A model generated the notes under the pieces. The model was not told the DNA's origin, did not search any database, and saw only the letters and a program-made list of their open reading frames with translations. Below are positions 1 to 5,299 of a stretch of 7,239 nucleotides of DNA, piece after piece. The DNA comes from JBBRLA01 sp038231615 (GTDB lineage: Bacteria > Myxococcota_A > Polyangia > Palsa-1104 > JAEUJZ01): assembly GCA_038231615.1 (NCBI GenBank), contig JBBRLA010000448.1, positions 1 to 7,239 on the forward strand, written 5' to 3'. Position 1 is the stretch's first letter. Every line of letters starts with the position of its first letter. The position numbers were made by a program, and so were the translations under genes.

Positions 1-240
1 ATTCCCCGGATCTACCAGCGCTCGGCCCTGGTGGGGCTTTCGGTGGAGATCCACGGGCAGGTGGTGCCGGCGGATCGGGTGCAGGCGGCCTGGACCGAGG
101 CCCGCGCCCAGGCCCCCCTGCCGGCGGCGGCGGAACAGCCCCGGGCGCCGAATGCTCCCTGGGCGCAGCCCCGTCGCCCGCCAGATGGCGGCAGCACGTT
201 GGAGACGGATGCGGTAGAATCAGAGGGTGAGGAAGAATGA
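1..240 (+). CDS. 3' end of an unrecognised protein-coding gene (partial)
   Basis: The reading frame is open from the first base to a TGA at 238-240, giving the last 79 residues of a protein whose start lies outside the window. The first half reads like a folded domain end (YQRSALVGLSVEIHGQ, then VPADRVQAAWTEARAQ). The second half is a low-complexity Ala/Pro/Arg tail ending in an acidic ESEGEEE. I do not recognise the family, and too little is visible to assign a function. Its stop codon overlaps the start of the next gene in an ATGA arrangement, so the two are probably co-transcribed and translationally coupled. A GTG at 31 could be read as a start, but nothing supports it, because the frame stays open upstream with plausible coding sequence. 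High third-position GC fits the neighbours. Confidence 0.6.
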   Translation: MPRIYQRSALVGLSVEIHGQVVPADRVQAAWTEARAQAPLPAAAEQPRAPNAPWAQPRRPPDGGSTLETDAVESEGEEE

Positions 241-776
241 TATCTATTGATAGCACGCAGCGAAGCGAAGTGCCGTTGTCTGATAGCACGCAGCGAAGCG
301 AAGTGCCGTTGTCTGATAGCACGCAGCGAAGCGAAGTGCCGTCCACCGCTGCCCTGCGTGCCATCGACAGCCTGAGCCCCTTCAGCAAACGGCTCGGGCT
401 TCAGGCGGAAGACCTCTCGCCCAACGATGTCCGGCTGCGGCTCCCGGCCTCGGAGGACCACCTGAACCACCAGGGGGCGGTCCACGAGGGCGCCCTCTTT
501 TCCCTGGCCCAGGCGGCGGCCCTGCTTCTCGGGGGCATCGCCTTCGAGCCGGAGCACCTGGCCTTCGTCACCAAGAAGGCCGAAATCCGCTACCGCCGGC
601 CGGGACGAGGCGATCTGTGGGCTCGGGCGCAGCTCTCTCACGACGCCCACCAGGCGCTCTTGAGCCACGCATTGACCAAGGGCAAGGCGGACGCCCCGGT
701 GGTCATCGAGATTACCGATCAGGCAGGGGAGCGGGTGGCCGACGCCACCGTGACCCTGAGCCTGCGGCGCTCGTAG
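237..776 (+). CDS. Hot-dog-fold thioesterase-like protein (PaaI/YiiD-C/DUF4442 type)
   Basis: A 179-residue protein. From about residue 45 it looks like a single hot-dog domain of the PaaI/DUF4442 group: NHQGAVHEGALFSLAQAAA (residues 78-96) matches the family's Asn...Gly-x-x-His helix region, followed by VTKKAEIRYRRPGRGDLWARA (111-131, central strands) and a final strand pair ending TVTLSLRR. Family members usually hydrolyse acyl-CoA or related thioesters in the cytoplasm; the substrate here cannot be inferred. His-Glu-Gly stands where many PaaI proteins have His-Gly-Gly. Residues 5-35 are three copies of an 11-residue unit (DSTQRSEVPLS) encoded by a 33-bp DNA repeat, not normal for the family, so the true domain starts near residue 36. 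The ATG at 237 is chosen because AGAGGG lies at 222-227 and it overlaps the upstream stop (ATGA). Each repeat also brings an in-frame GTG (270, 303, 336), so a later start is possible. Confidence 0.8.
   Translation: MISIDSTQRSEVPLSDSTQRSEVPLSDSTQRSEVPSTAALRAIDSLSPFSKRLGLQAEDLSPNDVRLRLPASEDHLNHQGAVHEGALFSLAQAAALLLGGIAFEPEHLAFVTKKAEIRYRRPGRGDLWARAQLSHDAHQALLSHALTKGKADAPVVIEITDQAGERVADATVTLSLRRS
248..342 (+). repeat. Three tandem copies of a 33-bp hairpin-forming repeat
   Basis: Units run 248-280, 281-313 and 314-342. The first two are identical and the third is identical for its 29 bases before diverging. The period of 33 keeps the reading frame, adding 11 codons per unit to the thioesterase-like gene. 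Within each unit an imperfect dyad is visible: GCAC (253-256) can pair with GTGC (270-273), a 3x3 internal loop follows, and the core is GCGAAGC (260-266). That heptamer is known as an unusually stable DNA mini-hairpin with a GAA loop. Equivalent positions recur 33 and 66 bases downstream. This resembles a dispersed REP-like palindromic repeat that landed near a start codon, although the window contains no other copy. Confidence 0.9.
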
Positions 777-806
777 GCCGAACGCCGGGCCGAGGTTGAG
801 CAAAGA

Positions 807-836
807 TTGGACGAGGCGCCCGAAGCGGGGTAGGCT
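807..836 (+). promoter_or_regulatory. Possible sigma70-type promoter upstream of ftsQ
   Basis: TTGGAC at 807-812 and TAGGCT at 831-836 are separated by 18 bases in the 69-bp gap before ftsQ. Both are moderate matches to TTGACA and TATAAT. If real, transcription would begin only a few bases before the ATG at 846, giving an almost leaderless mRNA, which conflicts with use of GGGA at 837-840 as a ribosome binding site. ftsQ could equally be read through from the upstream genes. Confidence 0.2.
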
Positions 837-845
837 GGGAACATC

Positions 846-1850
846 ATGCTACTTTTCGGCCGACGCCGCTGGCGTTCTCCGCGGGAAGACCTGCACCGCC
901 GCCGTCGGACCCTGCGATCCTTCTTGATGAAGGGCAACCGCAAGATCGGCCAGGGCCCGCAAAGGGAGGTGCCCGAGACCCCCGGGGAGGGTACAACCGA
1001 GGGCGGGAAGACCGAACGGAACCCGGGTGGGGCCGCGGCGGATGGGCCCAGGCCGGATGCCGGGAAGGGGCGCGGCTGGTTCCCCGGTGTCTGGCGCCTC
1101 CTGCGCCTTTGCGGGGCGTTGCTGGTCTCGGCGGCCCTGGTCGGCAGTCTCTACGGCGGGGTCTACTTCCTGCGCCACAGCAGGAGCTTCGCCATTCGCG
1201 AGGTGCGCATCAGCCCCACGACCCACGTCAGCACCGCGACATTGCGCGAGCTGGCCGACGTTGAGCCGGGTGAGAACCTGTTCCGGGTGAACCTCTTGCG
1301 GGTGCAGACCGCCCTGCGCGCGGAGCCCTGGCTCAAGAGCGTGCGGGTGCGGCGGGAGTTGCCGGCCACGGTGACCATCGACGTGGTCGAGTATCAGGCG
1401 CGGGCGCTGGTGGCCTTCTCGGGCCTGTATCTGGTCGACGAGGAGGGCGTGGTCTTCAAGCGAGCCACTCCGGCGGAGGTCGCGGGCCTGCCCGTCATCA
1501 CCGGCATCGGCAGGGAGATCTACGTCGGCGAACGGGCCGATGCGCAAGGGCTGATCCGCGAGGCCCTGGCCGCGGTGGCGGTCTACGGGGCTTCAGGCGG
1601 AGATACCCACCGGCCCCCCATCGGCGAGGCCCATGTCGATCGCTTCGCCGGCACAGTCCTTTACACGGCCCACGGCATGTCAATCCACCTGGGCAGCGGT
1701 GAGCCCGCGGCGTTGAAATCGCGGCTGCGGCGCTTCGACGCGGTCCTGGCGGCGTTGCGGCAGACCGGCGAGCACCCGGCCATCGTCTATCTGGACAATC
1801 GGGCCCATCCCGATCACATCACCGTGGGGCTGCAAGAGCTGCTGCCCTGA
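846..1850 (+). CDS. ftsQ: Cell division protein FtsQ
   Basis: A 334-residue bitopic membrane protein of the divisome; FtsQ (DivIB in Gram-positives) recruits FtsB/FtsL and couples them to septal peptidoglycan synthesis. Order of parts: basic cytoplasmic N-terminus (FGRRRWR at 4-10 and more Arg/Lys to residue 33), a Gly/Pro/Glu-rich linker (about 34-80), one transmembrane helix (about 86-109, LLRLCGALLVSAALVGSLYG), a periplasmic POTRA domain (about 115-185: FAIREVRIS, then PGENLFRVNL, PWLKSVRVRRELPATVTIDV), and the beta domain (about 186-330: FSGLYLVDEEGVVF, LPVITG, VYLDNR, ITVGLQ). The POTRA spacing and these motifs are diagnostic. The ATG at 846 has GGGA five bases upstream, and the FGRRR-type start resembles myxobacterial FtsQ as I remember it; Met28 is an alternative without a visible ribosome binding site. 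FtsQ normally sits between murB/ddl and ftsA in the dcw cluster; here neither flank shows such genes. The cytoplasmic tail is long for the family. Confidence 0.93.
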   Translation: MLLFGRRRWRSPREDLHRRRRTLRSFLMKGNRKIGQGPQREVPETPGEGTTEGGKTERNPGGAAADGPRPDAGKGRGWFPGVWRLLRLCGALLVSAALVGSLYGGVYFLRHSRSFAIREVRISPTTHVSTATLRELADVEPGENLFRVNLLRVQTALRAEPWLKSVRVRRELPATVTIDVVEYQARALVAFSGLYLVDEEGVVFKRATPAEVAGLPVITGIGREIYVGERADAQGLIREALAAVAVYGASGGDTHRPPIGEAHVDRFAGTVLYTAHGMSIHLGSGEPAALKSRLRRFDAVLAALRQTGEHPAIVYLDNRAHPDHITVGLQELLP

Positions 1851-1946
1851 TCGGCCCAAGGCCGCGTTGACTGAAGGCGGCACGGGCGCGGTCACCGGCG
1901 GCGTCGTCATGCTGCCCTGATCGGCCCAAGGCCGCGTTGACTGAAG
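1841..1946 (+). repeat. 36-bp direct repeat pair spanning the ftsQ 3' end
   Basis: An identical 36-base segment occurs at 1841-1876 and 1911-1946 (period 70, 34 unrelated bases between). The first copy contains the last codons and stop of ftsQ (Leu-Pro-TGA); the second lies in non-coding sequence. Each copy holds a small perfect dyad, CGGCC-CAA-GGCCG (1852-1864 and 1922-1934). The 7-mer AAGAGCT is found just before copy one (1834-1840) and overlapping the end of copy two (1944-1950). It looks like a local duplication or recombination scar. The dyads could act as weak transcription terminators for ftsQ, but no T-run follows them. Confidence 0.85.
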
Positions 1947-2153
1947 AGCTGTCGATTAATTGGGTTCACGGCGCCTCTTTTCGCCGAATTCCTCAATGAA
2001 TTCAAAGGTGGAATTTTTGGTGGTGCCAATTTATCGACACCTCTTGAGTGCATCCAGGACAATTTAAGTTGCACCCCCACCAATCAGGTACAAACCTGTC
2101 GTGGTGGCGGCGGGACCGGCCCGCTCAGCCCGGCCATGATTACGAAAGGATGA
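1947..2153 (+). pseudogene. Possible C-terminal remnant of a Cys-containing exported protein
   Basis: The ftsQ-to-lipoprotein gap (1851-2157) holds no intact gene. From a stop at 1938-1940, one frame stays open to TGA at 2151-2153, about 70 codons, with no ATG, GTG or TTG at a useful place. The translation includes FTAPLFAEFLNEFKGGIFGG, then ANLSTPLECIQDNLSCTP and QVQTCRGGGGTGPLSPA. Three spaced cysteines and the Gly/Ser/Pro-rich end look like a secreted protein's C-terminus. The absence of a start and the position just after a duplicated ftsQ end suggest a truncated, moved fragment. The block 1981-2040 has 25 G/C out of 60, far below the flanking genes. It could also be non-coding leader DNA that is open by chance; I could not assign a family. 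Confidence 0.3.
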
Positions 2154-2157
2154 ACCT

Positions 2158-2559
2158 ATGACAAAGACTATCCTCGGCATGATGCTGTCCTTCGCCCTAT
2201 GCGCCTGCGGCGGTACGACCTCGAACTCCGAGGTCGTCACAATGAATTCGCAGCTGATAAACGGCGTGAAGTCTGGACAGTCGGGGTCCGCGACGCTGAC
2301 CGACAACGGCAACAGCACCACCACCGTGGTCATCGCCGTCAGCGGCGGGGCCGACACAGGTTCTCAGCCAGCTCATATCCACACCGGGCAGTGCGGCAGC
2401 AACGGACCTATCTACGCCGCCCTGAACAACGTACAGAACGGCCAGAACACAAGCACTGTCGCCTTCTCGCTATCCGCGCTTCAGGGCAACAAGTACTACA
2501 TCAACGTCCACAATTCGACGGACCCCACCAACATCCAGGTCTGCGGCAACATCCAGTAG
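2158..2559 (+). CDS. Small lipoprotein with a CHRD-like domain
   Basis: A 133-residue exported protein. Residues 1-17 form a short lipoprotein signal (MTKTILGMMLSFALCAC) with Cys17 as the likely lipidated residue; the lipobox L-C-A-C is unusual in having Cys at -2. The rest is a beta-rich Asn/Ser/Thr-rich domain: GSATLTDNGNSTTTVVIAVSG (43-63), PAHIHTGQCG (71-80), GPIYAAL (83-89) and NKYYINVHNS (111-120), ending IQVCGNI. The HIH plus YYxNVH pattern is that of CHRD domains, found in chordin and in many bacterial secreted proteins of unknown biochemical role. Cys79 and Cys129 could form a disulphide. The start is well supported: AAAGGA at 2145-2150 lies seven bases before the ATG. Blocks 2221-2280 and 2461-2520 have 31 and 32 G/C out of 60, against 44 of 60 in 3661-3720, so it differs in composition from its neighbours and may be acquired. 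Confidence 0.75.
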   Translation: MTKTILGMMLSFALCACGGTTSNSEVVTMNSQLINGVKSGQSGSATLTDNGNSTTTVVIAVSGGADTGSQPAHIHTGQCGSNGPIYAALNNVQNGQNTSTVAFSLSALQGNKYYINVHNSTDPTNIQVCGNIQ

Positions 2560-2589
2560 CCTGGTGGCGAATCAGAACCCCCGGCATTC

Positions 2590-3093
2590 ATGGCAGAACA
2601 CACCGCGATCTTCGAAGTCACCCTTCCCTACCCCCGGGAGGAGGTCTTCGCCTGGCATGAGACCCCGGAGGCCTTTCGTTCGTTGATGCCCGAACACGCC
2701 GAGGTGATCGCCGCGCCAGCGAGCTTGGCAGTGGGCGAGCAGGCCGTGCTGCGGCTGCCACTTGTGGACCTGCCCGGGATACGCGAGCTACCCTTCTTGC
2801 GGACGCTCTTCGTCGCCGAGCACACCCGTTACGAGCGCGGGGTGCTCTTCGAGGACACCATGCGCACGGGGCCGTTCAAGCGATGGCGCCACGAGCACCA
2901 GTTTCTGCCCTGGCCCACGGGCACTCTCCTCCGGGACCAGGTACACTACGAGCTGCCGCTCTCGCTGCTCTCCGAACTTGCCCAGCCGATCATGGCCCGC
3001 CTGCTGCGAACCATGTTCGCGCGCCGCCACGAGATCACCCGGGCCCGGGTGGGCGCCTACGTGGGCCAGCGAACGCGGCTGCGAGCGGTCTGA
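2590..3093 (+). CDS. SRPBCC (START/Bet v1-like) family protein
   Basis: A 167-residue soluble protein of the SRPBCC superfamily (COG4276-like group, loosely annotated as cell division inhibitor). It opens with the typical first strand and helix, AIFEVTLPYPREEVFAWH (6-23), continues to FEDTMRTGPFKRWRHEHQF (87-105), the group's signature, and DQVHYELPLS (116-125), and ends with the long C-terminal helix and LLRTMFARRHEITR (138-151). These folds bind hydrophobic ligands in a deep pocket; the ligand is unknown. ATG 2590 is the first possible start in this frame after the lipoprotein stop; no clear ribosome binding site is visible. The epimerase gene starts 34 bases downstream. In some bacteria this domain is fused to the TIGR01777 epimerase domain, which supports a joint function. 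Confidence 0.82.
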   Translation: MAEHTAIFEVTLPYPREEVFAWHETPEAFRSLMPEHAEVIAAPASLAVGEQAVLRLPLVDLPGIRELPFLRTLFVAEHTRYERGVLFEDTMRTGPFKRWRHEHQFLPWPTGTLLRDQVHYELPLSLLSELAQPIMARLLRTMFARRHEITRARVGAYVGQRTRLRAV

Positions 3094-3127
3094 ACCGACA
3101 ACCAATCACGTCAGAAAGCAGGCTTCA

Positions 3128-4075
3128 TTGCGCGTCTTCGTAACCGGGGCCACGGGCTTTGTCGGAAGCCGACTCGTGCGGGAACTTCTGCGGCGGGGTG
3201 ACTCGGTGGTGGCCCTGACCCGGGACCGCAAGCGGATGCGGGCCGCTGACCTCTTGCCCGCGGACGGACGCTTCCAGGTGGTCGAGGGGGACCCGGCGAC
3301 GCCGGGCCCGTGGCAGGAACAGCTCCTGGATTGCGACGCCGTCTGCGCCCTTGCGGGAGAACCCATCGTGGGGCGGCGCTGGACGGCGGATTTCAAGGAG
3401 CGCGCCGAGAAGAGCCGCGTGGAAGGCTGCCGCTTGATCGCACAGGGCATCGGGCGCCTGCCCGAGGGGCGACGGCCCGGGCTGGTGGTGGCGGCGTCGG
3501 CGATCGGCTACTACGGCCCTCATGGGGACGAGTCCCTGGACGAAGAAACCGGGCCGGGGAGCGACTTCCTGGCGCAGCTCTGCGTTCGCTGGGAGAACGC
3601 CGCCGGCGAGGCCGCCATCCACGGGGCGCGGGTGATCAACGCCCGTATCGGGGTGGTGCTGGGCGAGGGCGGCGGCGCGCTGGCCAAGATGGTGCCGGCA
3701 TTCAAGGCATTCGTCGGCGGGCCCATCGGGTCGGGGTCGCAGTACATGTCCTGGATTCACCTCCTGGACGCGGTGGGCCTGCTGCTCTTCTGCCTGGACA
3801 GCGAACACCCGGCACTGCGCGGGCCGGTGAACGTGACGGCCCCGGAGCCGGTGACAATGCGAGAGTTCGCCAGGAACCTGGGGCAGGCGCTCCATCGACC
3901 GGCAGCGCTGCCCGTGCCCTCGCTGGCGGTGCGGCTGCTCTTCGGTGAGTCGGCCGACGTGCTCCTCACCGGACAGCGGGTGCTTCCGCGGCGGGCACGG
4001 GAGTTCGGCTATGCCTTCCGCTACCCCACGCTCCCCGAGGCGCTGAAGGCGGTCTTCTCGTCCGGCGCTGCATAG
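3128..4075 (+). CDS. TIGR01777/YfcH-type NAD-dependent epimerase (SDR family)
   Basis: An atypical extended short-chain dehydrogenase/epimerase of 315 residues, the usual length for E. coli YfcH relatives. Features in order: Rossmann dinucleotide-binding motif VTGATGFVG (5-13), LAGEPIVGRRW (75-85), SRVEGCRLI (96-104), ASAIGYYG (123-130, with the YG region of the family), RIGVVLGEGGGALAKM (173-188), GSGSQYMSWIHLLD (201-214), NVTAPEPVTMREFA (235-248), and the C-terminal DUF1731-type end GESADVLLTGQRVLPRRAR (273-291). The substrate of this family is unknown; the cyanobacterial relative was named a SulA-like division inhibitor. The frame is open further upstream across the SRPBCC gene, but that stretch is a shadow. 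The only sensible start is TTG 3128, which puts Met directly before RVFVTGATG; AAGCAGG at 3116-3122 may be its ribosome binding site. Probably one operon with the SRPBCC gene. Confidence 0.9.
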   Translation: MRVFVTGATGFVGSRLVRELLRRGDSVVALTRDRKRMRAADLLPADGRFQVVEGDPATPGPWQEQLLDCDAVCALAGEPIVGRRWTADFKERAEKSRVEGCRLIAQGIGRLPEGRRPGLVVAASAIGYYGPHGDESLDEETGPGSDFLAQLCVRWENAAGEAAIHGARVINARIGVVLGEGGGALAKMVPAFKAFVGGPIGSGSQYMSWIHLLDAVGLLLFCLDSEHPALRGPVNVTAPEPVTMREFARNLGQALHRPAALPVPSLAVRLLFGESADVLLTGQRVLPRRAREFGYAFRYPTLPEALKAVFSSGAA

Positions 4076-4080
4076 GAAGA

Positions 4081-4107
4081 CCCTTTGGCGGGTCCGCCAC
4101 AAAAGGG
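4081..4107. terminator. Hairpin in the convergent gap, likely bidirectional terminator
   Basis: CCCTTT (4081-4086) pairs with AAAGGG (4102-4107) and GGCG (4087-4090) with CGCC (4095-4098), leaving a GGTC loop and a three-base bulge. It fills the 35-bp gap between two convergent stop codons, the usual place for a shared terminator. There is no clear T-run on either strand, so intrinsic termination would be weak. Confidence 0.55.
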
Positions 4108-4110
4108 CTG

Positions 4111-5184
4111 CTACGCGGGGGACCGCTGCCGCTGCCGCTGGCCCTGCCCCTGCCCTTGATCGATCAGGGCCAGCCGCAGCGAGGGGCCCAGTTGCACCGT
4201 CAGCCGCCCTCCGGTAAGCGCGATCAGCTCCCCATCGATCGTATAATGCTTCTCGTCCGTCTCGATCTCCAGCTTCTGCGAGGGGTGATTCACATAGCGT
4301 GGGTCAAGCGGCAACTCCCCCTTCCCCATCAGCGATAACCCGATCTGCTTCCACGTGGAGATCGGGCGCAGGAGCGAGACCGGATCGATCGGCAGACGGG
4401 CCCGCGCCAGAAGCGGCGCCAGCATGGCGAACTCCCGCGAGGACACTGCGTACGCCAGGAAGTGAAAGCTGTCCCGGGTGCGCTTACCGACAAAGGGCTC
4501 GATGAACGGGTTGATCGCCCCGGTGACGTTGGCGAACACCGCGGCGTAGCGTTCGAAGGGCAACTCGGCCCCATCCACCCAGATCCGGGCGATCATCTCT
4601 TGTAGGATCTGATTGTACGCCCGGGGGAAGCGGCTGACCGCCGCAGCGATGGATTTCACCCCGATCCCCAGCGCCGCCAGGTGTCCCTTCTGCCCCTCCT
4701 CATACTGCTCCAGGATGCGGATGAGCGGCCCCGCCCCCAGAGTGAACCCGTAGGACGTCTGCCCCCCCTGCTCCACCTTGAGAAGGGGGACGTCCCGCCA
4801 CAGTAGTTGATCCGACATATAGGCGCGCATGACCGCCCGGAAATTGTCTCCGGGCGAGCTGCTCATCCCACACCAGCGGGAAGTGACGTTCATCGTGCCA
4901 CCGCCCAGCAGGGCCAGCTGCACCGGATGTCGTTCGCTGTCGGACACGCGAAACAGTTCGTCCAGGACGCGCTGAATGGTCCCGTCGCCCCCATAGATGC
5001 ACAAAAGCTTCACCCGCTGCCCGATGCCGGCGATGGCCTCGCGCACGTCGTCGAGCTCATCGGTGACCACCCGGCGCACCGCCTTGGCTTCATCGCTGTC
5101 CAGCACGTCGGCGAGCGCTCGCCAGCGCCCGCCGGCCTGGGGATTGCACAACAGGACTACATCCTTGGACTTGGCGCTGGCCAT
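4111..5184 (-). CDS. Diacylglycerol kinase catalytic-domain (lipid kinase) family protein
   Basis: A 357-residue cytoplasmic or membrane-associated protein of the DAGK/sphingosine-kinase-like superfamily (YegS/DgkB/LCB5 type), which phosphorylates lipid alcohols with a nucleoside triphosphate. The N-terminal domain shows CNPQAGGR (13-20), the nucleotide-binding IYGGDGTIQRVLDEL (63-77) and LLGGGTMNVTSR (92-103), where many relatives have a GTxND-like sequence. The C-terminal beta domain includes DVPLLKVE (131-138), SYGFTLGAGPL (144-154), VFANVTGAINPF (216-227) and the closing YTIDGEL (314-320), the acidic/Gly signature of this fold. The lipid substrate cannot be told. The tail after residue 343 is a Gln/Gly/Arg repeat (QGQGQGQRQRQR) encoded by near-hexameric DNA repeats and is probably dispensable. 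ATG 5184 is supported by GGAG seven bases upstream (5192-5195 on the + strand). Divergent from the TPR-like gene and convergent with the epimerase. Confidence 0.88.
   Translation of the reverse strand: MASAKSKDVVLLCNPQAGGRWRALADVLDSDEAKAVRRVVTDELDDVREAIAGIGQRVKLLCIYGGDGTIQRVLDELFRVSDSERHPVQLALLGGGTMNVTSRWCGMSSSPGDNFRAVMRAYMSDQLLWRDVPLLKVEQGGQTSYGFTLGAGPLIRILEQYEEGQKGHLAALGIGVKSIAAAVSRFPRAYNQILQEMIARIWVDGAELPFERYAAVFANVTGAINPFIEPFVGKRTRDSFHFLAYAVSSREFAMLAPLLARARLPIDPVSLLRPISTWKQIGLSLMGKGELPLDPRYVNHPSQKLEIETDEKHYTIDGELIALTGGRLTVQLGPSLRLALIDQGQGQGQRQRQRSPA
4117..4158 (-). repeat. Short hexamer-type repeat encoding the Gln/Gly/Arg tail
   Basis: Read on the minus strand, near-copies of GGGCAG and CGGCAG run through the last codons of the lipid-kinase gene, giving alternating Gly-Gln and then Arg-Gln. 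This is typical of replication slippage and probably varies in length between strains. Confidence 0.6.
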
Positions 5185-5213
5185 CGGGCATCTCCGTAAT
5201 ACGGTCGGGCCTT

Positions 5214-5242
5214 AAGATAGCCGGTGCCCGCGGCCGTGACCA
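5214..5242 (-). promoter_or_regulatory. Candidate sigma70-type promoter for the lipid-kinase gene
   Basis: On the minus strand TGGTCA (5237-5242) and TATCTT (5214-5219) are 17 bases apart, each matching four of six consensus positions. Transcription would start near 5207, giving a short leader of about 22 bases that still contains the GGAG ribosome binding site. The position in the divergent gap fits. The divergent + strand gene must also have a promoter in 5185-5299, but I could not pick one with confidence. Confidence 0.35.
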
Positions 5243-5299
5243 TGGCCATCGCTGCCGAATGGCCTGACAGGTACATGGAATGCCTGTTAAGCTGGTGTC

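Noticed and set aside
12..803. Long minus-strand open frame opposite the thioesterase-like gene
   Set aside because: It is the antisense shadow of a gene with clear hot-dog motifs. Its repeated HFASLRAI segments are just the 33-bp repeat read backwards, and no family features are visible.
1841..1946. CRISPR-like pattern of 36-bp repeat and 34-bp spacer
   Set aside because: There are only two copies, the first includes ftsQ coding sequence and stop, there are no further repeats and no cas genes. A local duplication explains it better.
2199..2660. 153-codon + strand frame overlapping the lipoprotein gene
   Set aside because: Arg/His/Gln-rich shifted frame without a start signal; the 2158 frame has a good ribosome binding site, a signal peptide and domain motifs.
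5263..5290. Short inverted repeat ACAGG...CCTGT upstream of the TPR-like gene as an operator
   Set aside because: A five-base match with an eleven-base gap is expected by chance; nothing else supports a binding site.
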